Source: Pseudopyrenochaeta lycopersici (lineage: Eukaryota > Ascomycota > Dothideomycetes > Pleosporales > Pseudopyrenochaetaceae). Taken from it: a stretch of DNA of 64,000 bases. Shown in pieces: positions 1 to 12,422 of this stretch. Location of the stretch: assembly GCA_003313425.1 (NCBI GenBank), contig NHZP01000068.1:62001-126000 (forward strand). The letters run 5' to 3'. Under the pieces are notes generated by a model that saw nothing but the letters and a program-made list of their open reading frames with translations, did not search any database and was not told where the DNA came from. Position 1 is the stretch's first letter, and every line of letters begins with the position of its first letter. The position numbers were made by a program, and so were the translations under genes.

Positions 1-2567
1 GCTAGCTATAGTCACGCTATTAAGATGTAAGTAGCTTAGATTCTAGATTCTAGATTCTTAGAAATTTTGTAATAAGTCTCATTTTGGATATAGTTCTAGC
101 GCATGCTTATGTCCTGGCGCTCAGACGATGAGCTGATTAATGCAGACGAATTAGTGCGCTAGCGGACGGAGAAGCGGAGAGGATAGTGAAGTGCTGCCTC
201 GAATTTAGGCTTTGTAATTGGGTGTGGGAAGCTGAAGGAGAACTGTACTGCTATGTTCGAGTGGTCGTAGCTGTCCTGGCCAGCCTATTCTGTCTGTATC
301 GTGCGGTGCTGGGAAGATCTTGCGGGTCTGCGAGAGTGGATTGGCTGTACTGGAAAGCGTGGAAGAGGAGACGGGGAGTATGGCGTTTCGGAGATTGCAT
401 GGCGGTCAGAATTTGAAGGCAGGCATGGGTGAAGTTGGACCGATAGTGCGGGATGATAGTAGGATCGGTTGATATGGGAGTGTAGAAGCGAACGCAGCTA
501 GGATAAGTGAAGTATGTAAAGTAGTATTAAGCAGAGTAACATAGGTAGAGCTATACTTCTACGATATAAGGTTTAAGTAAGAGTAAAGCAAAGTAGGAGA
601 CGGTAATAGTAATAAAAGAAAAAGAATTAAGGTAAATAAGAAGATAGGTAGGCGTTAAACTAACTTTTAGACATTTGTTAGATATTTATAGTAGCCTTTT
701 AACCTTAGCAGTTAAGGTATCACAGCGGCGTCTTGGCTAAGGCTATAGGAGTTCGAACCTAGGCAGCGAGAGGTTAGCAGGACTAGGCAGACTTTGCGTA
801 AGGTCTTAGAAGAGCTGCAGGCACAAAGACTTTTAGAAGAGGTGCAACAGCAGGATAACGAGAGAGGGATATTATTAGTAATACAGTGCTAGAGAATATA
901 ATTATAGCGGAGAAGAGGTTAGAGGATTGCAGCAAAGCAATAATTAAAGAGGCGGAAGCATAGGACTAGACCTCCCTAGCGTAGCGAAGTAAATAGTATA
1001 ATAATAGTAAAATAGAAGAATCTCTCTAGAATTAAGGAATAGATAGCATAGTATAGAGAAGAGAGTTATACAGTAATTAGGCTACAGTTTTAGTGTCGTG
1101 TGTGTTGTTTGATAGCAGCAGTAGGAGTAGGGATTACTAAAAATAATGCCTTAGGCAGTAGAGTTGGCTAACAAGAAAGGAAAAGAAAAGATAGAGTGAA
1201 TGCGAGTAGCTAAGTTTGTTACACTACAGCTAATACAGCTATACCTAATATAATAATAATAAACTTAACGTAATTTATCTGCTAAAGGGGTAGGTAAAGA
1301 CGAAGAACTTAGATAAAGTATAAGGAACTAAGCGTGAATAGATAGATATATTACGCTATATTAATACAATCATACGTAACGTAGAGAGATAAAAAAAGAT
1401 CTTAAAAAGATTTAATTCTTATATGGTGTGGCGTCGGAAGTGGCTGCAGTTTTGAGGGGCGGGAGGCGTCAGAGGCCTTTCGTTCCTCAAGGCATAACTC
1501 AATACACCCAATTGATTCAGAAGCACTTTCCGGCTTGACATTACCCCCTAAAAGTGGAGGCGAGCTTAACGAAGAGTTGTCGACTAAATAACTTAACTTA
1601 GTAATTAGAACTAGAACGATCTATAGGTTATAGGAGGGAATAATAGTGCAAAAGAGGCTATTTGCACTAATAACTATAGAAGAACATTACGAGGCGTGAA
1701 TAAGCACAGATAACTACTTGTAGCTGCTTAAGTAAATAGACATTAACTTTAGAATAATCTTTACCCACTCGACCTAGGTAATCTATAACTAATACCTTTA
1801 GCTTAGTACCTTTAAAAAACCCTCTAAGAGCGTAAGTGTCTTAATTAATGCTTACGCGGAACTAAGCGTAGACAAAGCAAGGCTTACTATTAAATATAGG
1901 CTTATTCGCCTTAGTTTCTTAACTAACGCTTAACGTGTTAAAAATAGCAGGAGCCTAAAGTAGCTGCGCATTCAAGTTTATTTATACAGAGCTTACATAA
2001 CAGGGAGAGCTAAATTCAGCGACATAGAGCTATCTTCTTACTTCTAAGTTATATGCATTTTTTATAGTCGTTTCCGCCTATATAGATAGAAGAAACAGAA
2101 AGTAACAAAGGATTTTCTGTCTCTGCAGTTCTTGCATTAGATTAAGCCTATACTACATTATAGCAAACCCGTAACCCTTAGGAGACTCTAAATCCTAAGA
2201 CGCGCGGGCAATGTACAAAGCAGGCGAACAGCAGGCCCAACTAATTAATAAGGCAACCCGCGCATCCTACAGCACAATAGCTCAATAGGGTGACATTAAC
2301 AAGCTACTCTTTACGGCCGATGTGAGGCTTTATAAAGCCCTGCAGGCCATAGGATCTTCTCGCGCACACGTGCACTGTGCCCGAGTCCTCCTCGCAATGC
2401 ATTAGCGTACATGTTAAGTCAAGCCAAAGAGCCACTATCAGTATGTTAATACAAGCAGCATGTTTAGCGCGCAGTGCCTCTACTTACAAGAGATAATCCA
2501 CAGCAAAGGATCTGAGATGCACGAGTGTCAGTAGTATCCGAGTAGCACCACGCCAGGCGATAACAAT
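1..2567. other. RIP-degenerate repeat DNA without a usable gene
   Basis: AT-rich sequence dense in TA dinucleotides and TAG/TAA in every frame, as expected of RIP-mutated transposons. No ORF above about 76 aa carries a recognisable motif. A GTTCGAACC string near 753 resembles a tRNA B-box but no cloverleaf can be built. The 1,430-1,560 stretch is less mutated and may be a separate insertion. I cannot assign an element family. Confidence 0.6.
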
Positions 2568-2915
2568 ATGCATGACGCGGGTACCGGCTACCAGAGTGCA
2601 ATTAAACGTGCAGCTGCGCAGCAGAGAGAGCTGGAAGCTAGAATCGCCGAGCTTGAAGCTGAGAATTCTAGCATAGCGGAAGAACAGCGCACTGCGCTAG
2701 TTAACGCCGCCAATCGCATCATCGCCGCTGAGAGAAAGATTAGCGAAGTTAAGGAAGCAAGTCGCATAGCAGATACTCCTAGAGTCTCTTCTCCCAGTCA
2801 GCTAGTAAACATAGAGGTCGTCGACTCTTCTTACATCAGGGAACAAAAAAGGGGTGGAAGGAGCATTAATCAGCAGCGTGTAGGCTTCAGGAGGAGCCAG
2901 AGGCTCATAAAATAG
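2568..2915 (+). CDS. small coiled-coil ORF, probable transposon relic
   Basis: A 115-codon ORF in a less mutated patch. Residues ~15-65 are rich in E, A, R and L with heptad-like spacing (for example AQQRELEARIAELEAEN), predicting a coiled coil. The C-terminus is basic (QKRGGRSINQQRVGFRRSQR). The same frame reads upstream through one TAG, so the ORF is probably the surviving part of a longer protein. It lies inside degenerate repeat DNA, and a transposon-encoded accessory or capsid-type protein is more likely than a host gene. I do not recognise the family. Confidence 0.35.
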   Translation: MHDAGTGYQSAIKRAAAQQRELEARIAELEAENSSIAEEQRTALVNAANRIIAAERKISEVKEASRIADTPRVSSPSQLVNIEVVDSSYIREQKRGGRSINQQRVGFRRSQRLIK

Positions 2916-3540
2916 GGTTAAGAAATCCAGGTTAGACAGAGGGAGACAGGTGTTAGACATAAGTACATTCTAGGTAAGCGCAGCGTAAGTTAGACGAGGG
3001 GATCATCACATATTTTAACTAGCCTCTTATTAAATGTCGCATTAAAAGATACAAGTCAGGAATAAATGCTTTACTTCAAATCCATCATCCACTACACTCT
3101 GCTGCATTATAATTTAATAGCCTTCGCGAATTTCTAGGCCTGTAAGCAAGATATAACGTACCTCTTACAGATACGCTGTAACAACTTCTGCCTCGTAAAA
3201 GGCCTCGTTATACTATATAGCCACCGTTAGCTGTCCCTTAAAGGACTATATATATGTAGTAACGTTAGCTGTAACAGATCTAGTACTAATCTAGAAGTTA
3301 TTAAGCTTATAGCGGACGCGCTATTTAACAATCCTAAGGCTAGAAAATAAGGACTACCGGCTTCTAGCAGCTGCTAAGGCAGGACTAAGTGCCTTATATA
3401 GCAGCTCGTGTAGGCGTGTAGTGCTAGCTACGCTGAATTAGGTGTAGCTGTCCTTTAGGTAATAGGCGAGATAGAGGAAGTCTTTTAAGCAGCTGCGACG
3501 TAGTACGGCTAGCATAGCCGTAAGATGGACAGATACTAGC
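2916..3540. other. RIP-degenerate repeat DNA
   Basis: AT-rich, stop-dense sequence between the coiled-coil ORF and the acyltransferase fragment. No feature is supported. It probably belongs to the same transposon that resumes after 4,165. Confidence 0.5.
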
Positions 3541-3544
3541 GAGT

Positions 3545-4165
3545 GTTCACAGTTAATATCGGGAGGGAGGCTCTGTCGGAGGTTGATAAAGAACATGCTA
3601 GCATATGCGGCGGTTGCGTCGACAGCTGCAAGGTTGTCCAGTGCCTGTATCATGCTGCTGTGGCAAGCATGCGTAACAGTGATACCGCGATATCTTGCTT
3701 GACGGCGGATGTCATGAGTACAGGCTAAGGAGAACTCTATTCGCTCCATTCGTACGGCATGAGTCGGGTTTAGGTTTTTGGCCTGGCGAAGACTCAAACT
3801 AGGGAGACTGCCTGCTAAGTCTTTGACCATTCTTTGAGCTCTTTGAACATCCGCCTTGCTTGGGTTTCCTAGGTTGAGAGAATGGGCCAGGCTGCTTGAC
3901 AGATTTCGATGCTCGTCCCCGAATTCGACGTCCTTGGGATCCGCAAGAGCATCGATCAGATGGTTCAGAAACATCATCGCGCCCACGCCGTCGATGTGGT
4001 CGTGAGAGATTTGGAAAAAGAGTTCGCGACGTTTTGGGATTAGCACAAGAACTCCCATCTTGGACGATTTTAGCGTACTGAGTATGTCGAGTCCAGAGGC
4101 TCCTGAACGGTCGATGATAAGGGATTTTGCAAGCCAGTCCTGCACTTCCCTCTCGCCCGACTCAG
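3545..4165 (-). pseudogene. acyltransferase (condensation-like fold) gene fragment
   Basis: The minus-strand ORF 4193-3438 encodes about 200 residues of a BAHD/condensation-fold acyltransferase. The diagnostic segment is SHDHIDGVGAMMFLNHL, matching the family's HxxxDG active-site motif, where His is the general base for acyl transfer to an alcohol or amine. Later conserved-looking segments are RGITVTHACHSSMIQAL and ASMFFINLR. Proteins of this group, including trichothecene O-acetyltransferase-like enzymes, are usually 450-520 aa, so both ends are missing. The first ~15 and last ~35 codons read into flanking transposon sequence. Base composition is balanced, unlike the RIP-hit DNA on either side. 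This is a stranded or captured host-gene fragment and not a working enzyme. Confidence 0.65.
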
Positions 4166-5345
4166 GAGGCTGCCCGCGCTGCTGAGGAGGCAACGGCAGC
4201 CGTCGACTGCGTACAGGAGCCCTCGACTCCTACTTGGCAGTCATCTGATGAGGAGGATGACAACGGTGTCCCTGCAGTGCTTAGGGGCCTCTCTCCTCCT
4301 ACGCATAGTCGACTACTCCGCCAGCTCCTAGGCGCTATAGGTACGCCTTTGTTTACAGAGCTCTCTCAGCCTTTTCAAACGCCTCAACCCCGCCAGTTGC
4401 CTAGCAATATAGGATGGAGTACGCCGAAGACGATACGTACACTTAATTTACAAGAGAAAGCTGTTGCGTATACACTAAGAAAGTAGCTGCCACGCGAGCA
4501 AGCGGAGGACGTGATTTTAACGCTTAAAAGTAGCTTGGCAATCGCCCGCAACGCAGTAAGGCTGGAGTAAGCTCTCTACTAAATAAAGGCTGCTGAGCAC
4601 GCCCGCGCTGAGTGTCGTAGGCGTAATCAACGTGTAGTTAATGTCGGCGGAGGTCCTGTTTATGCTGGAGATTGCCGTAGGATGGCTGCAGAGAGGGCCG
4701 TGAACGAGGCCGCCAAACAGGAAGCCGCCGTCGCCGCGCGCCACTAAAAGGCGCTTGTTAAACGATTTAATACTTAGAAGAAAATACTATTAAACGTACG
4801 TAATTAGGGCAGAAAGTCAAGTCGGCGTCACTGTAAGGGCCTACTTATTACGCGCAGCAGGTCTTATATAACTGTATTTAATAGCCCTATTATTAAAACT
4901 TTGCTAGATAAACTAACGCGTTAGAAGTATAAAGTTAACGACCCAGCGCTGGCTAAGCGCTTCCAGGATTTATATAAGAACTCTATACAAATATTAGAAC
5001 AGAGAGGTAAGTTTATAGCAAGGCGTTCTATTATAGAGAGCTTAATTTTAGCACTTAAAGTCGCGTACGTCAACTGTAGCAGCATAGATCCTTACACGCG
5101 GCACCTGTAACGAAAAGGAGACGCACCTACGCTGCTATCCTTCTCTAAAGAAAAATAAGCAATAATACAAGTACAGGATAGTCGGTTTCATGTCCCTAAG
5201 ACGCAGCTTGAAAATAGCCCTATTAGCAGCGATAACGAGGGCTACTTATCTCCTATTATAGAATTTTATAACTATAACTCGCCAGAATAGCTAGACTAGG
5301 GCTGCGAGTAATAAATTAAGCGTTTAACGATATAACTACTATATA
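4166..5345 (+). pseudogene. transposon ORF relic with RIP-type stops
   Basis: One plus-strand frame, open from 4,127 to 4,486, continues to about 5,340 interrupted only by TAG or TAA codons where CAG or CAA would be expected. The reading is acidic at first (SSDEEDD), then A/E/R/K-rich (HARAECRRRNQR, NEAAKQEAAVAARH), like the low-complexity tail of fungal DDE transposases. There is no catalytic domain. It is probably the 3' part of the transposon that flanks the acyltransferase fragment. Family assignment is uncertain. Confidence 0.4.
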
Positions 5346-5400
5346 AAAGCCGTTTTACGTCGTTTTGTTCATTGAGCGTGTTTGTTCATTGAGCTAGTAG

Positions 5401-5424
5401 GGCCGTGCTTCGCACGGCCTTTTT
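5401..5424 (+). other. perfect GC hairpin followed by T-run
   Basis: GGCCGTGC-TTC-GCACGGCC followed by five T. The 8-bp perfect stem, 3-nt loop and T-run look like a bacterial intrinsic terminator or RNA polymerase III stop. In a fungal repeat region it could equally be a transposon-terminal hairpin, as at Helitron 3' ends. No flanking element was defined. Confidence 0.5.
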
Positions 5425-5800
5425 CGGAGAAAAACTGAGAATCAGCCATTGGGGCCGAGTAAGTAGAACATAAGTTATAACTACGGGATTCTTTGGGCTT
5501 ACTAGTCCTGTTATTCAATCTGTGCCGCCATCTGAACGTACGACACATACCATTTCAGTTCGCCTTCTCCCTACTTCAATTTCATGAACTCGTGCTAAAG
5601 ATGTTAATAAAATCATTCGATTCATTATTCTGAAGACTTACCTCCACGAGAGTCTCTAGTGTGTAAGCTGTTGTCAAGGATAAGAAGTCTACAGCCATCT
5701 GCAACCACATCTTAGGTCTCGTCAAGCGAACCTCTCCTTTCTCTTTTCCAGTCTTATCCATCAACATCATAGTAATGCGCCCTAAAGCCTCCAGGTTTTT
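5425..5800. other. composition-balanced island of unknown origin
   Basis: This stretch lacks the stop-dense RIP pattern of its surroundings. It has a 62-codon minus-strand ORF (5770-5582) with no recognised motif. It may be a fragment of a host gene or a younger insertion. Nothing more can be supported. Confidence 0.3.
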
Positions 5801-8800
5801 CCTTCTGCAGCTATTATTAGTATTACAGCTCTTAATATTAGCTATTTACGTTAGAATAGCCAACATTAACGGAACCTGCTAGGGATTTTGATCACCTATC
5901 TTAACAGCTACTTTAGAATTAATAAGAATACTGCCTAGTGTTAGGGATTCATATATAAGATTATAAGAAACTAGGAAGCAAATGCTATCTAGAACCTTTA
6001 ACGATTAGCTAGACTAAGTCTAGACAACTCCCTTAAGAAGCTCGTACCTGTTTTGTAATTGCGACTAATTAGTTTTCGCTTAGGTATTAGGGGCAGCAAC
6101 AAACATGTCTGAGCGATATGCACATTGTTTCTAAAATTATGTAAAAAGCCTTGTTATAATTAAAAATTTCCTTAGTTTTCTAGATATTCCTGTAGGCTAG
6201 TCGCTAGAGATAGGCTAGCTTTCTCCTAGAACCTTCTTGTAAAACGCTTCTAGTCCATCGTCTTAACGTTACAGAATACCTTTAATATTGTAAGGACTTA
6301 TTTTAGGCCTAAGACAAGCGCTATATATAGTTAACGTTACTATAATAGTAGAATAGCCCAAAAAGCGAAGGAGCCTAAATAGAAAACTGCGCAGATCAAG
6401 TTCAGTCTATTTTTAGGCACTTACAGGATAGTAACTGCCATACAACATCGACCGCCGCCTATAAAAATATTGCCAGTTCAGCTAAGTATTACATCCTAAC
6501 CTTAAGACTCTGCTAACAAGCCAAGCATGCTCTCTACTAAGAACTTGATCACGCTCGCAGTATAGCTCGCCCGCCACACTCGGAAGTCCTTAATCGCGGC
6601 CCCAGCGAGCCTCTTAACCCCGTTCATGCCCTGCTGGATAGCTTATTTAGCAGCTTCCGTGTTAGCCACTTTCTCTGCTGCGGCTTCTCTTACACGGCTT
6701 ACATCAAGCACCAGCTGCCGCTTGTGTTCCTTGTCTGTTGTTCTACTGCTCGTTATTCGCGACAGCGTCGCCCTAGATCTTGCTGGCTGTCCGCTATTCT
6801 CTTTCCTCCGTGGCCCTAAGTAGCGACTGCAGCTAAATTAAGACAAGAGGCTGATTAAAACTAGATGACGCTCAAAAACTACCCAAAGGGCTTTATTTTA
6901 CACTGCAGTCCTTAGTAGTAATTTCAGCTAAATCGTCACGTTAGCTAAGGCTCGTCAGTCATTTTCCTATTGTCATTTAGTTTCTGCACGCTTACTCAAG
7001 TGAATATTTCGCCTTACTCTTTTTAATTCGCAAACTCTGTCCAGCTATTAAACACTAGCGATATACAGCTACACGCAGTCGACCGCTTGATCAGCTAAAT
7101 GCAGGATTCCTGTGGGCGATGCAGTCGCGCGGAAGGTCCTGTAAAATGTTAGTATCGCCCTAAGGTATTGCGTCGAACCTACGTACTCGAACTACAACAG
7201 ATCCAGCGCGTACAATAGCGCTAGTACTAATCCTAACACTAGCTTTAATAATGCAGCTATCGCTAATATAAACGTTCTTACTAATCTATATATCTTAAGC
7301 AGCCTCAGAACTGTTACTTCCTTTTAAAACCTTAGTATTAGTTAGTGTCTTTAAAGTTAAAATCGTGACATAAGTGCTAATATTAGTGTTCCTTCTAATA
7401 GCTATCTGTCTAGAGTTAAGTAACTAGCAGTCTAATCTAATAACAACGTTATTAGTAATAGAGAGATTATAGCTATATTCGTAGTAGAAAGGTGCTATAA
7501 CGTGTACGTTTCTGCTAAGGTAACTAATTATAGGGCGCTCTTTAGTATAGGGTAGTATCTATCTTACTACTATAATAGTCTTAAGACAGCGTCTGCGCTC
7601 TTTGTTTGCGATAACTACTGCAGCGTTAGCAATACTATTAAATTAATATACCGCTCTTGTGCAATGTAAACGTTTGTCTACTAACTACCTATTAAATAGT
7701 AAGAAGGGCTAACTAGCTAATATTTTCTCTTTCTTAGATTTCTAGATTAACAGCTGTAGTGCAAGTAGGATTAGTAGTACACTTAACAGCGCAGTAGTAG
7801 GAGGAGCTATTAAAGATAGAAGCAGTAACAGTAGTAACAGCCGCTAAGAGTGCTGTATAACCTAATAGTATTAGATTAAAATATTAGCGGCTCTAGAATA
7901 ACGTAAGCTAATTAATAATTATTAGGGTTTCTAAAAGCACACGCGACACCTAACTAAAGAAAGGAGATCCTAGATAAGATAGACTAGATACCTACATTAA
8001 CTTAAGGATAACGTACATAACTAGTAATAGGGTATAAGTAACTACCTAGCCTAGGTTTTATAGTGCGTAATAGTATAGTTGTAGATTATGCTGTTAATAT
8101 AGTGGCTCTTAGGAGCAAGATACAGGCTAACCTTGCGTTACGTGCCTCTTATAGGCTAGGTCGTTAGGAGCTTAGGCATACAGCAATGTATGTTCAGGAG
8201 GGCACGAGACTCTTAGCAGAGGTAGTAGCGCTTACTTACTCTTGTTACTATTACTATAGTTACTAGCTACTACTAAGTTAAGCTTATATTCTTTAGCAGT
8301 AATAGATAGTCCACGAGTGCCACTATAGCCTATTAGGGTTGCTGCTGTGCATGCTGTATAAGTACTGTAAGTAGTTTTACAGAGGGGTATATAGATCTAA
8401 GTGTAAATTAGATACTAATTATAGACTGCGGCGATCTGCTCCTTTGCCTGTGTAGGTAGTAGAGGCTTTATAATTCCCTTTTTTAGCTAGTACGTTCTGT
8501 TTACATAGCCTTTATAAACAAAGCTACCTTATATATAATTAGCACCTAGTTATTATATTAGACGACTATAAGGTATAGTACTTTACTTAAAACTTATATT
8601 TAGGTTTCGCTTTATCGCACTTCTTCTTTTATTTCTAATATATTCTATAACTAGTCTTAGTTTAGTGTGCAAATTACTGCCTAAAGTTAGTTTAGTTATA
8701 AAGTATTCTAACAGAATATACTCTCTTTGTTTTCTTTAATAATACCTGTACGCCCGCTTAGGTTACCTCGTATGCGTTAGTGTCTGCAAAGCTATTTAAG

Positions 8801-9290
8801 TCGTTTGTACCACCTGTGGTGGTGTGCAATAGCGGTGGCCCGCCGTTCTGGAATAGCTCTATTATGTACAGTTCACGACTTTTTTATCCTTACTAGACGC
8901 TCTGTAGTATCTGCGGAGGGTTCAGCAGCCTATTGTTTCTCGGCCTCTAGGTAGCTCTAAGGGGGTAGAGTCCGCTGTTAAAGATTTAGACTCTTAAGTA
9001 ACCTATTCCTGCTAGGAGATTTTGGTATCTGTTCTTAGGCGGTCTAAACAAAGAGGCTAAAGTAGCTACTGCATGTGTTGCTGGCTGCTGGTTTTTAAAG
9101 ATATAGCTCAGGAGGCTTTGATCACGGACGGAAGCGGAAGCGTTTCTAAGCTAAGTGTTATATGCTGGAACGGAAAACTTAACAATAGCCTGGGCTTGAT
9201 GTTACGTAATGTGCTCTGTTATAGTCGAGTATTGATAGAGATGCCTAAAGCCTGAAATCATTCGCGATGCTGTGGGTAATAAGATCTAAA
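5801..9290. other. RIP-degenerate transposon DNA
   Basis: AT-rich and stop-dense in all frames. A patch at about 6,500-6,830 reads on the minus strand as an A/R/K/E-rich segment (EAAAEKVANTEAAK) resembling transposase tail composition. No catalytic motifs are visible. Individual elements cannot be delimited by eye. Confidence 0.5.
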
Positions 9291-10260
9291 ACGCTGATAG
9301 CAAACTGTTACAGCCAGACGTTATGTGAGGAGCGAGAGTAGATAAGAGTACACACGAGTGACGAGACTCCAGACGCTAGGCGCCGTTTGCCGCGGGCAGC
9401 GATTGAGCAGGGGTCGCTCCTTACTAGGACAGAGAGGGCGTGCAGCACAATTGGACTGAACCGCTCCAGCCCCCGCCCCTACGCTTATCATTCGGACTCG
9501 AGCTCTGAGACGGTCACCGAATAGCCATAGCAGCGCTTAAATCTAGATAGGAAGGCTTCGGCACGCATTCGCGCGGATGATTCGCGTGTACACGCCTAAA
9601 GCTGCTTTGTGAGTGCAGATTCGAGTGGTTTTGCTAGGCGATTTGGCCAACGCGGAACGCCGCGTTTGCTTATCACATGTTGAGTGCTTTGGGCTGCTAA
9701 TTAGTGGAGATAGACCTGCTAGCATGCCTTCCTGGATTTGCATCAAACGCGCAAGAGCGGCTTGCCGTCCACCGAAGCTGCCTCTAAGTTAGGGACGCAC
9801 AAGCGTGAATTTTAGCGCGGTGCCCGGCCTGCCCATTCCCCTTAATGACGCATGGCAGCTCTAGCATTCTCAAGGTGGTCTGATGCACTCTAATCCCAGC
9901 AACAGCTTAGTCTTGTAAGGCTGCTATAAAATCCCTCTATAAAGAGGGATTCCTTAATTTGCGTGACCTAGAAGTTAGAGATCTTTACGTAGATACAGGG
10001 GAGAAGAGAGGAGAAGAAGTTTTTTGAGAGAACAACTTTGTGGGTGCTCGATGACGATGATAGATTACAAGGATTATTTGCACGGGTTTTCTAGGGCAAC
10101 GTTACTGCGGGATCTTAGGGACGATAATTACATTCCTTTTTAGAGTATTGTTTCCTTTAGCGTATCAGCGCGTGCAGCAAGAAAGGAACTCTTAACAATT
10201 AATTAGCTCCTTATTCATTAAGTATAGTCAAGTAGTAAGTCGCACTTAAGTACCGGTTGA
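9291..10260. other. mixed-composition intergenic stretch
   Basis: Less mutated than the sequence before it but without a convincing ORF. At 9,931-9,952 a perfect inverted repeat (AATCCCTC-TATAAA-GAGGGATT) forms an 8-bp hairpin. It may be regulatory or LTR-derived, but no partner copy is present in the window. Confidence 0.35.
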
Positions 10261-10269
10261 TATCGAAGC

Positions 10270-10860
10270 TTTAAACCATCATAGCAGTCCTTTAAACTCC
10301 TTCTGAACCAAGCAACTCGTCAGACGCTTAAGGTTGATGAAGTTCACAAGATCCGCATATGGCTTACTTAAGATCCTTTTCAGAAGTAGCTGATTCATCT
10401 TAATGAATGCCTCTCTCCAGACGGAGATTCTGGAAGCTGCAGTATTGAGCATTTCGCAGTATCCCCAGCCATAGAGCCCTACTTGTAGTATTCGGATCTT
10501 TCGATTCCCTGGTATGAGCTTGCTTTGCTTAAGCTAGTAATGCATTCCCTCCTTAAACCAGCGCCAGAAAACGCTAATCTTATAAAAGCTCTCCTCGTCT
10601 CGTGTCCAAATCTGAATGTTTACATTTTGGCTGACAGTTCTTCGCCTTCTTGTAATGAGCCATTTCGTGACTTCCATGCGCTGGTTGAGCAGCTTACCCC
10701 AGATCTTTAACTATGCTTGGAATTTGTCTCGCTTATTTTCAATCGGACGGAGAGAGTCTCGGGACTTTTCGACCTCAGTTCGGTCGTCGACAACGTATCT
10801 GAGCACCGTTAACGTTTGGAAGCGATAAGACGACTAATTTTGCCCATGAATCTACGACGC
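10270..10860 (+). pseudogene. unidentified host-gene relic
   Basis: Composition is coding-like and short plus-strand ORFs overlap in two frames (10,525-10,710 and 10,616-10,828). The first contains LLKPAPENANLIKALLVSC, a leucine-rich helical pattern seen in fungal F-box/LRR-type proteins. Frames shift several times and no full domain survives. I do not recognise the parent gene. Confidence 0.25.
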
Positions 10861-11159
10861 CAAGCTAATGTTCCACGACCGTTTGCTGTAATCTGTAAGT
10901 TTTGTTAGGTTTCGTCTATAGGTTTATTTGTATACAATTACGCAAACAAGCCTAAACGAAAACAAGCTGTAAAACATTATTAATAGAGGTAACGTTAGGA
11001 AACTTACGATGTCCACTGCAACCTCCAAACAGATATTGGCTACCGCCAATGTATGCCCTTAATTACTTGTCACGTGGCCTGATGCTGCGAGATACTACCT
11101 TAGTGATGAAGGACAAAGTTACTGAGAACTAGATCTCGGAGACGAGACGACCTTTGATG

Positions 11160-11400
11160 ACGTTGGTATGATGAATATGATGCTGAGTGGTGGTGAGTGG
11201 TGGTGAGTGGTGGTGAGTAGTAGTGGTGAGTAGTGGTGGTGAGTAGTGGTGGTGAGTAGTGGTGGTGAGTAGTGGTGGTGAGTAGTGGTGGTGAGTAGTG
11301 GTGGTGAGTAGTGGTGGTGAGTAGTGGTGGTGAGTAGTGGTAGTGAGTAGTGGTGGTGTGTAGTGTTGAGTGGTGGTGAGTGGCGCTGAGTGGTGTGAAG
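11160..11400 (+). repeat. 13-bp minisatellite (GTGGT-rich)
   Basis: A tandem array with unit TGAGTAGTGGTGG, about ten near-perfect copies between ~11,205 and ~11,350, flanked by degenerate GAGTGGTG copies. Because 13 is not a multiple of 3, three units make one 39-nt protein period, so artefactual His/Thr-rich ORFs appear in several frames on the minus strand. The G-rich plus strand could form unusual structures. Confidence 0.9.
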
Positions 11401-11499
11401 TGGTGCTGATGCCGATGCTGAGTGGCGACGAGCGAACAAGACTTTGTCGTCAGCACCACTTGATCGAGGAATAGCTCGAAGCATGACTAACGTCCCTCC

Positions 11500-12190
11500 C
11501 TACGTGCCGCAAAACCCTGCGTGCCGCATGCAGAATCTGGTTCCTGTTTTAAGGTTGTGCGGGTTCATCGCCCGAAGGGCCTGTACGGTGAGCGGATCTC
11601 TAATGTTCACAATGACCTCACGTTGCGTCTGCACAATTGGTGCTTTGCGACTCTGTGTATTATATGTACCTGCTAGTGGGGGACCTCTAGCTGCCGCTGC
11701 AGCGTATGACACTAGCCCGTTCGTCTGCTGTTGTGGTGCTTTATTCTTGATCTCTCTCGCCATCTCTAGGGTCGCTTTCCCTATTTCTGTTGCTTCTTTC
11801 GCAGCAGCCCTCGCCTCCTCTGCTGTGTTACCATTCTGCTGTATACTTGCAGCTGTCTGTTACATGATTTTTGTAGTGTTCTTGAGCTCGCTCTTGATCT
11901 GATCGAGGGCTTGTGCGGTGTGTTCCGCAGTAGCTTTAGCTTCAGTTTATGCGACCCTGAGGGCGTCGCAGATAGTACCAAGGTCAGGCGTATGCTGCGT
12001 CTTCAAGACGAACGTCAGTGCACCGCGAATGAGGTCTCCAGCAAGGTCTGCTGGCACGGTCTAGCTGCCATTGCGCTCAATAGCGTTCAGCACATCGTGA
12101 AGAAATGCGCTGAGAGCGGTAGCATGCTCGCGAAGCGGGGAAGGCCATGTCGCCCTTCGAGGCCACGCGTCGCCATGACGCCTCAGTAGC
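11500..12190 (-). pseudogene. Tad1-like LINE ORF1 (gag-like) relic
   Basis: The minus strand reads a degenerate ORF1 of a fungal non-LTR retrotransposon. An N-terminal coiled-coil-like part (about 12,000-11,770) contains AEEARAAAKEATEIGKATL and one or two RIP-type stops. It is followed in the same frame by MAREIKNKAPQQQ, SYAAAAARGPPLAGTYNTQ and QREVIVNIRDPLTVQALRA. The last segment is the start of the RNA-binding region typical of Tad-clade ORF1 proteins. The sequence ends at about 11,500, before the zinc knuckles, and no endonuclease or reverse transcriptase follows, so this is a truncated copy. Confidence 0.6.
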
Positions 12191-12422
12191 AGTAGGCGCT
12201 GCTTCTGAAGTGCTGGCTAGTCGTTAAGCGTCTTGAGCGGACTTTTACGTGCGATATACTGCGTTAATTCCAAAAATTGAAATACTCGCTGTTGTCGTGT
12301 TTTTTTCAATTTTGTCATGCCTCTGATATGCAATTGAATAACGTGTTTCACCAGTCAGTGGCGAACACCAGTCAGTCGCGCACCCCACCAAATCGTCCAC
12401 GCTTGCTCTCAAAACAACAACG

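Noticed and set aside
715..770. Possible tRNA or SINE (GTTCGAACC)
   Set aside because: The A-box-like sequence is too close (~10 nt) to the B-box-like motif and no acceptor or anticodon stem can be paired.
11100..11484. Two His/Thr-rich minus-strand ORFs
   Set aside because: Translation of the 13-bp minisatellite in alternative frames. No flanking gene structure.
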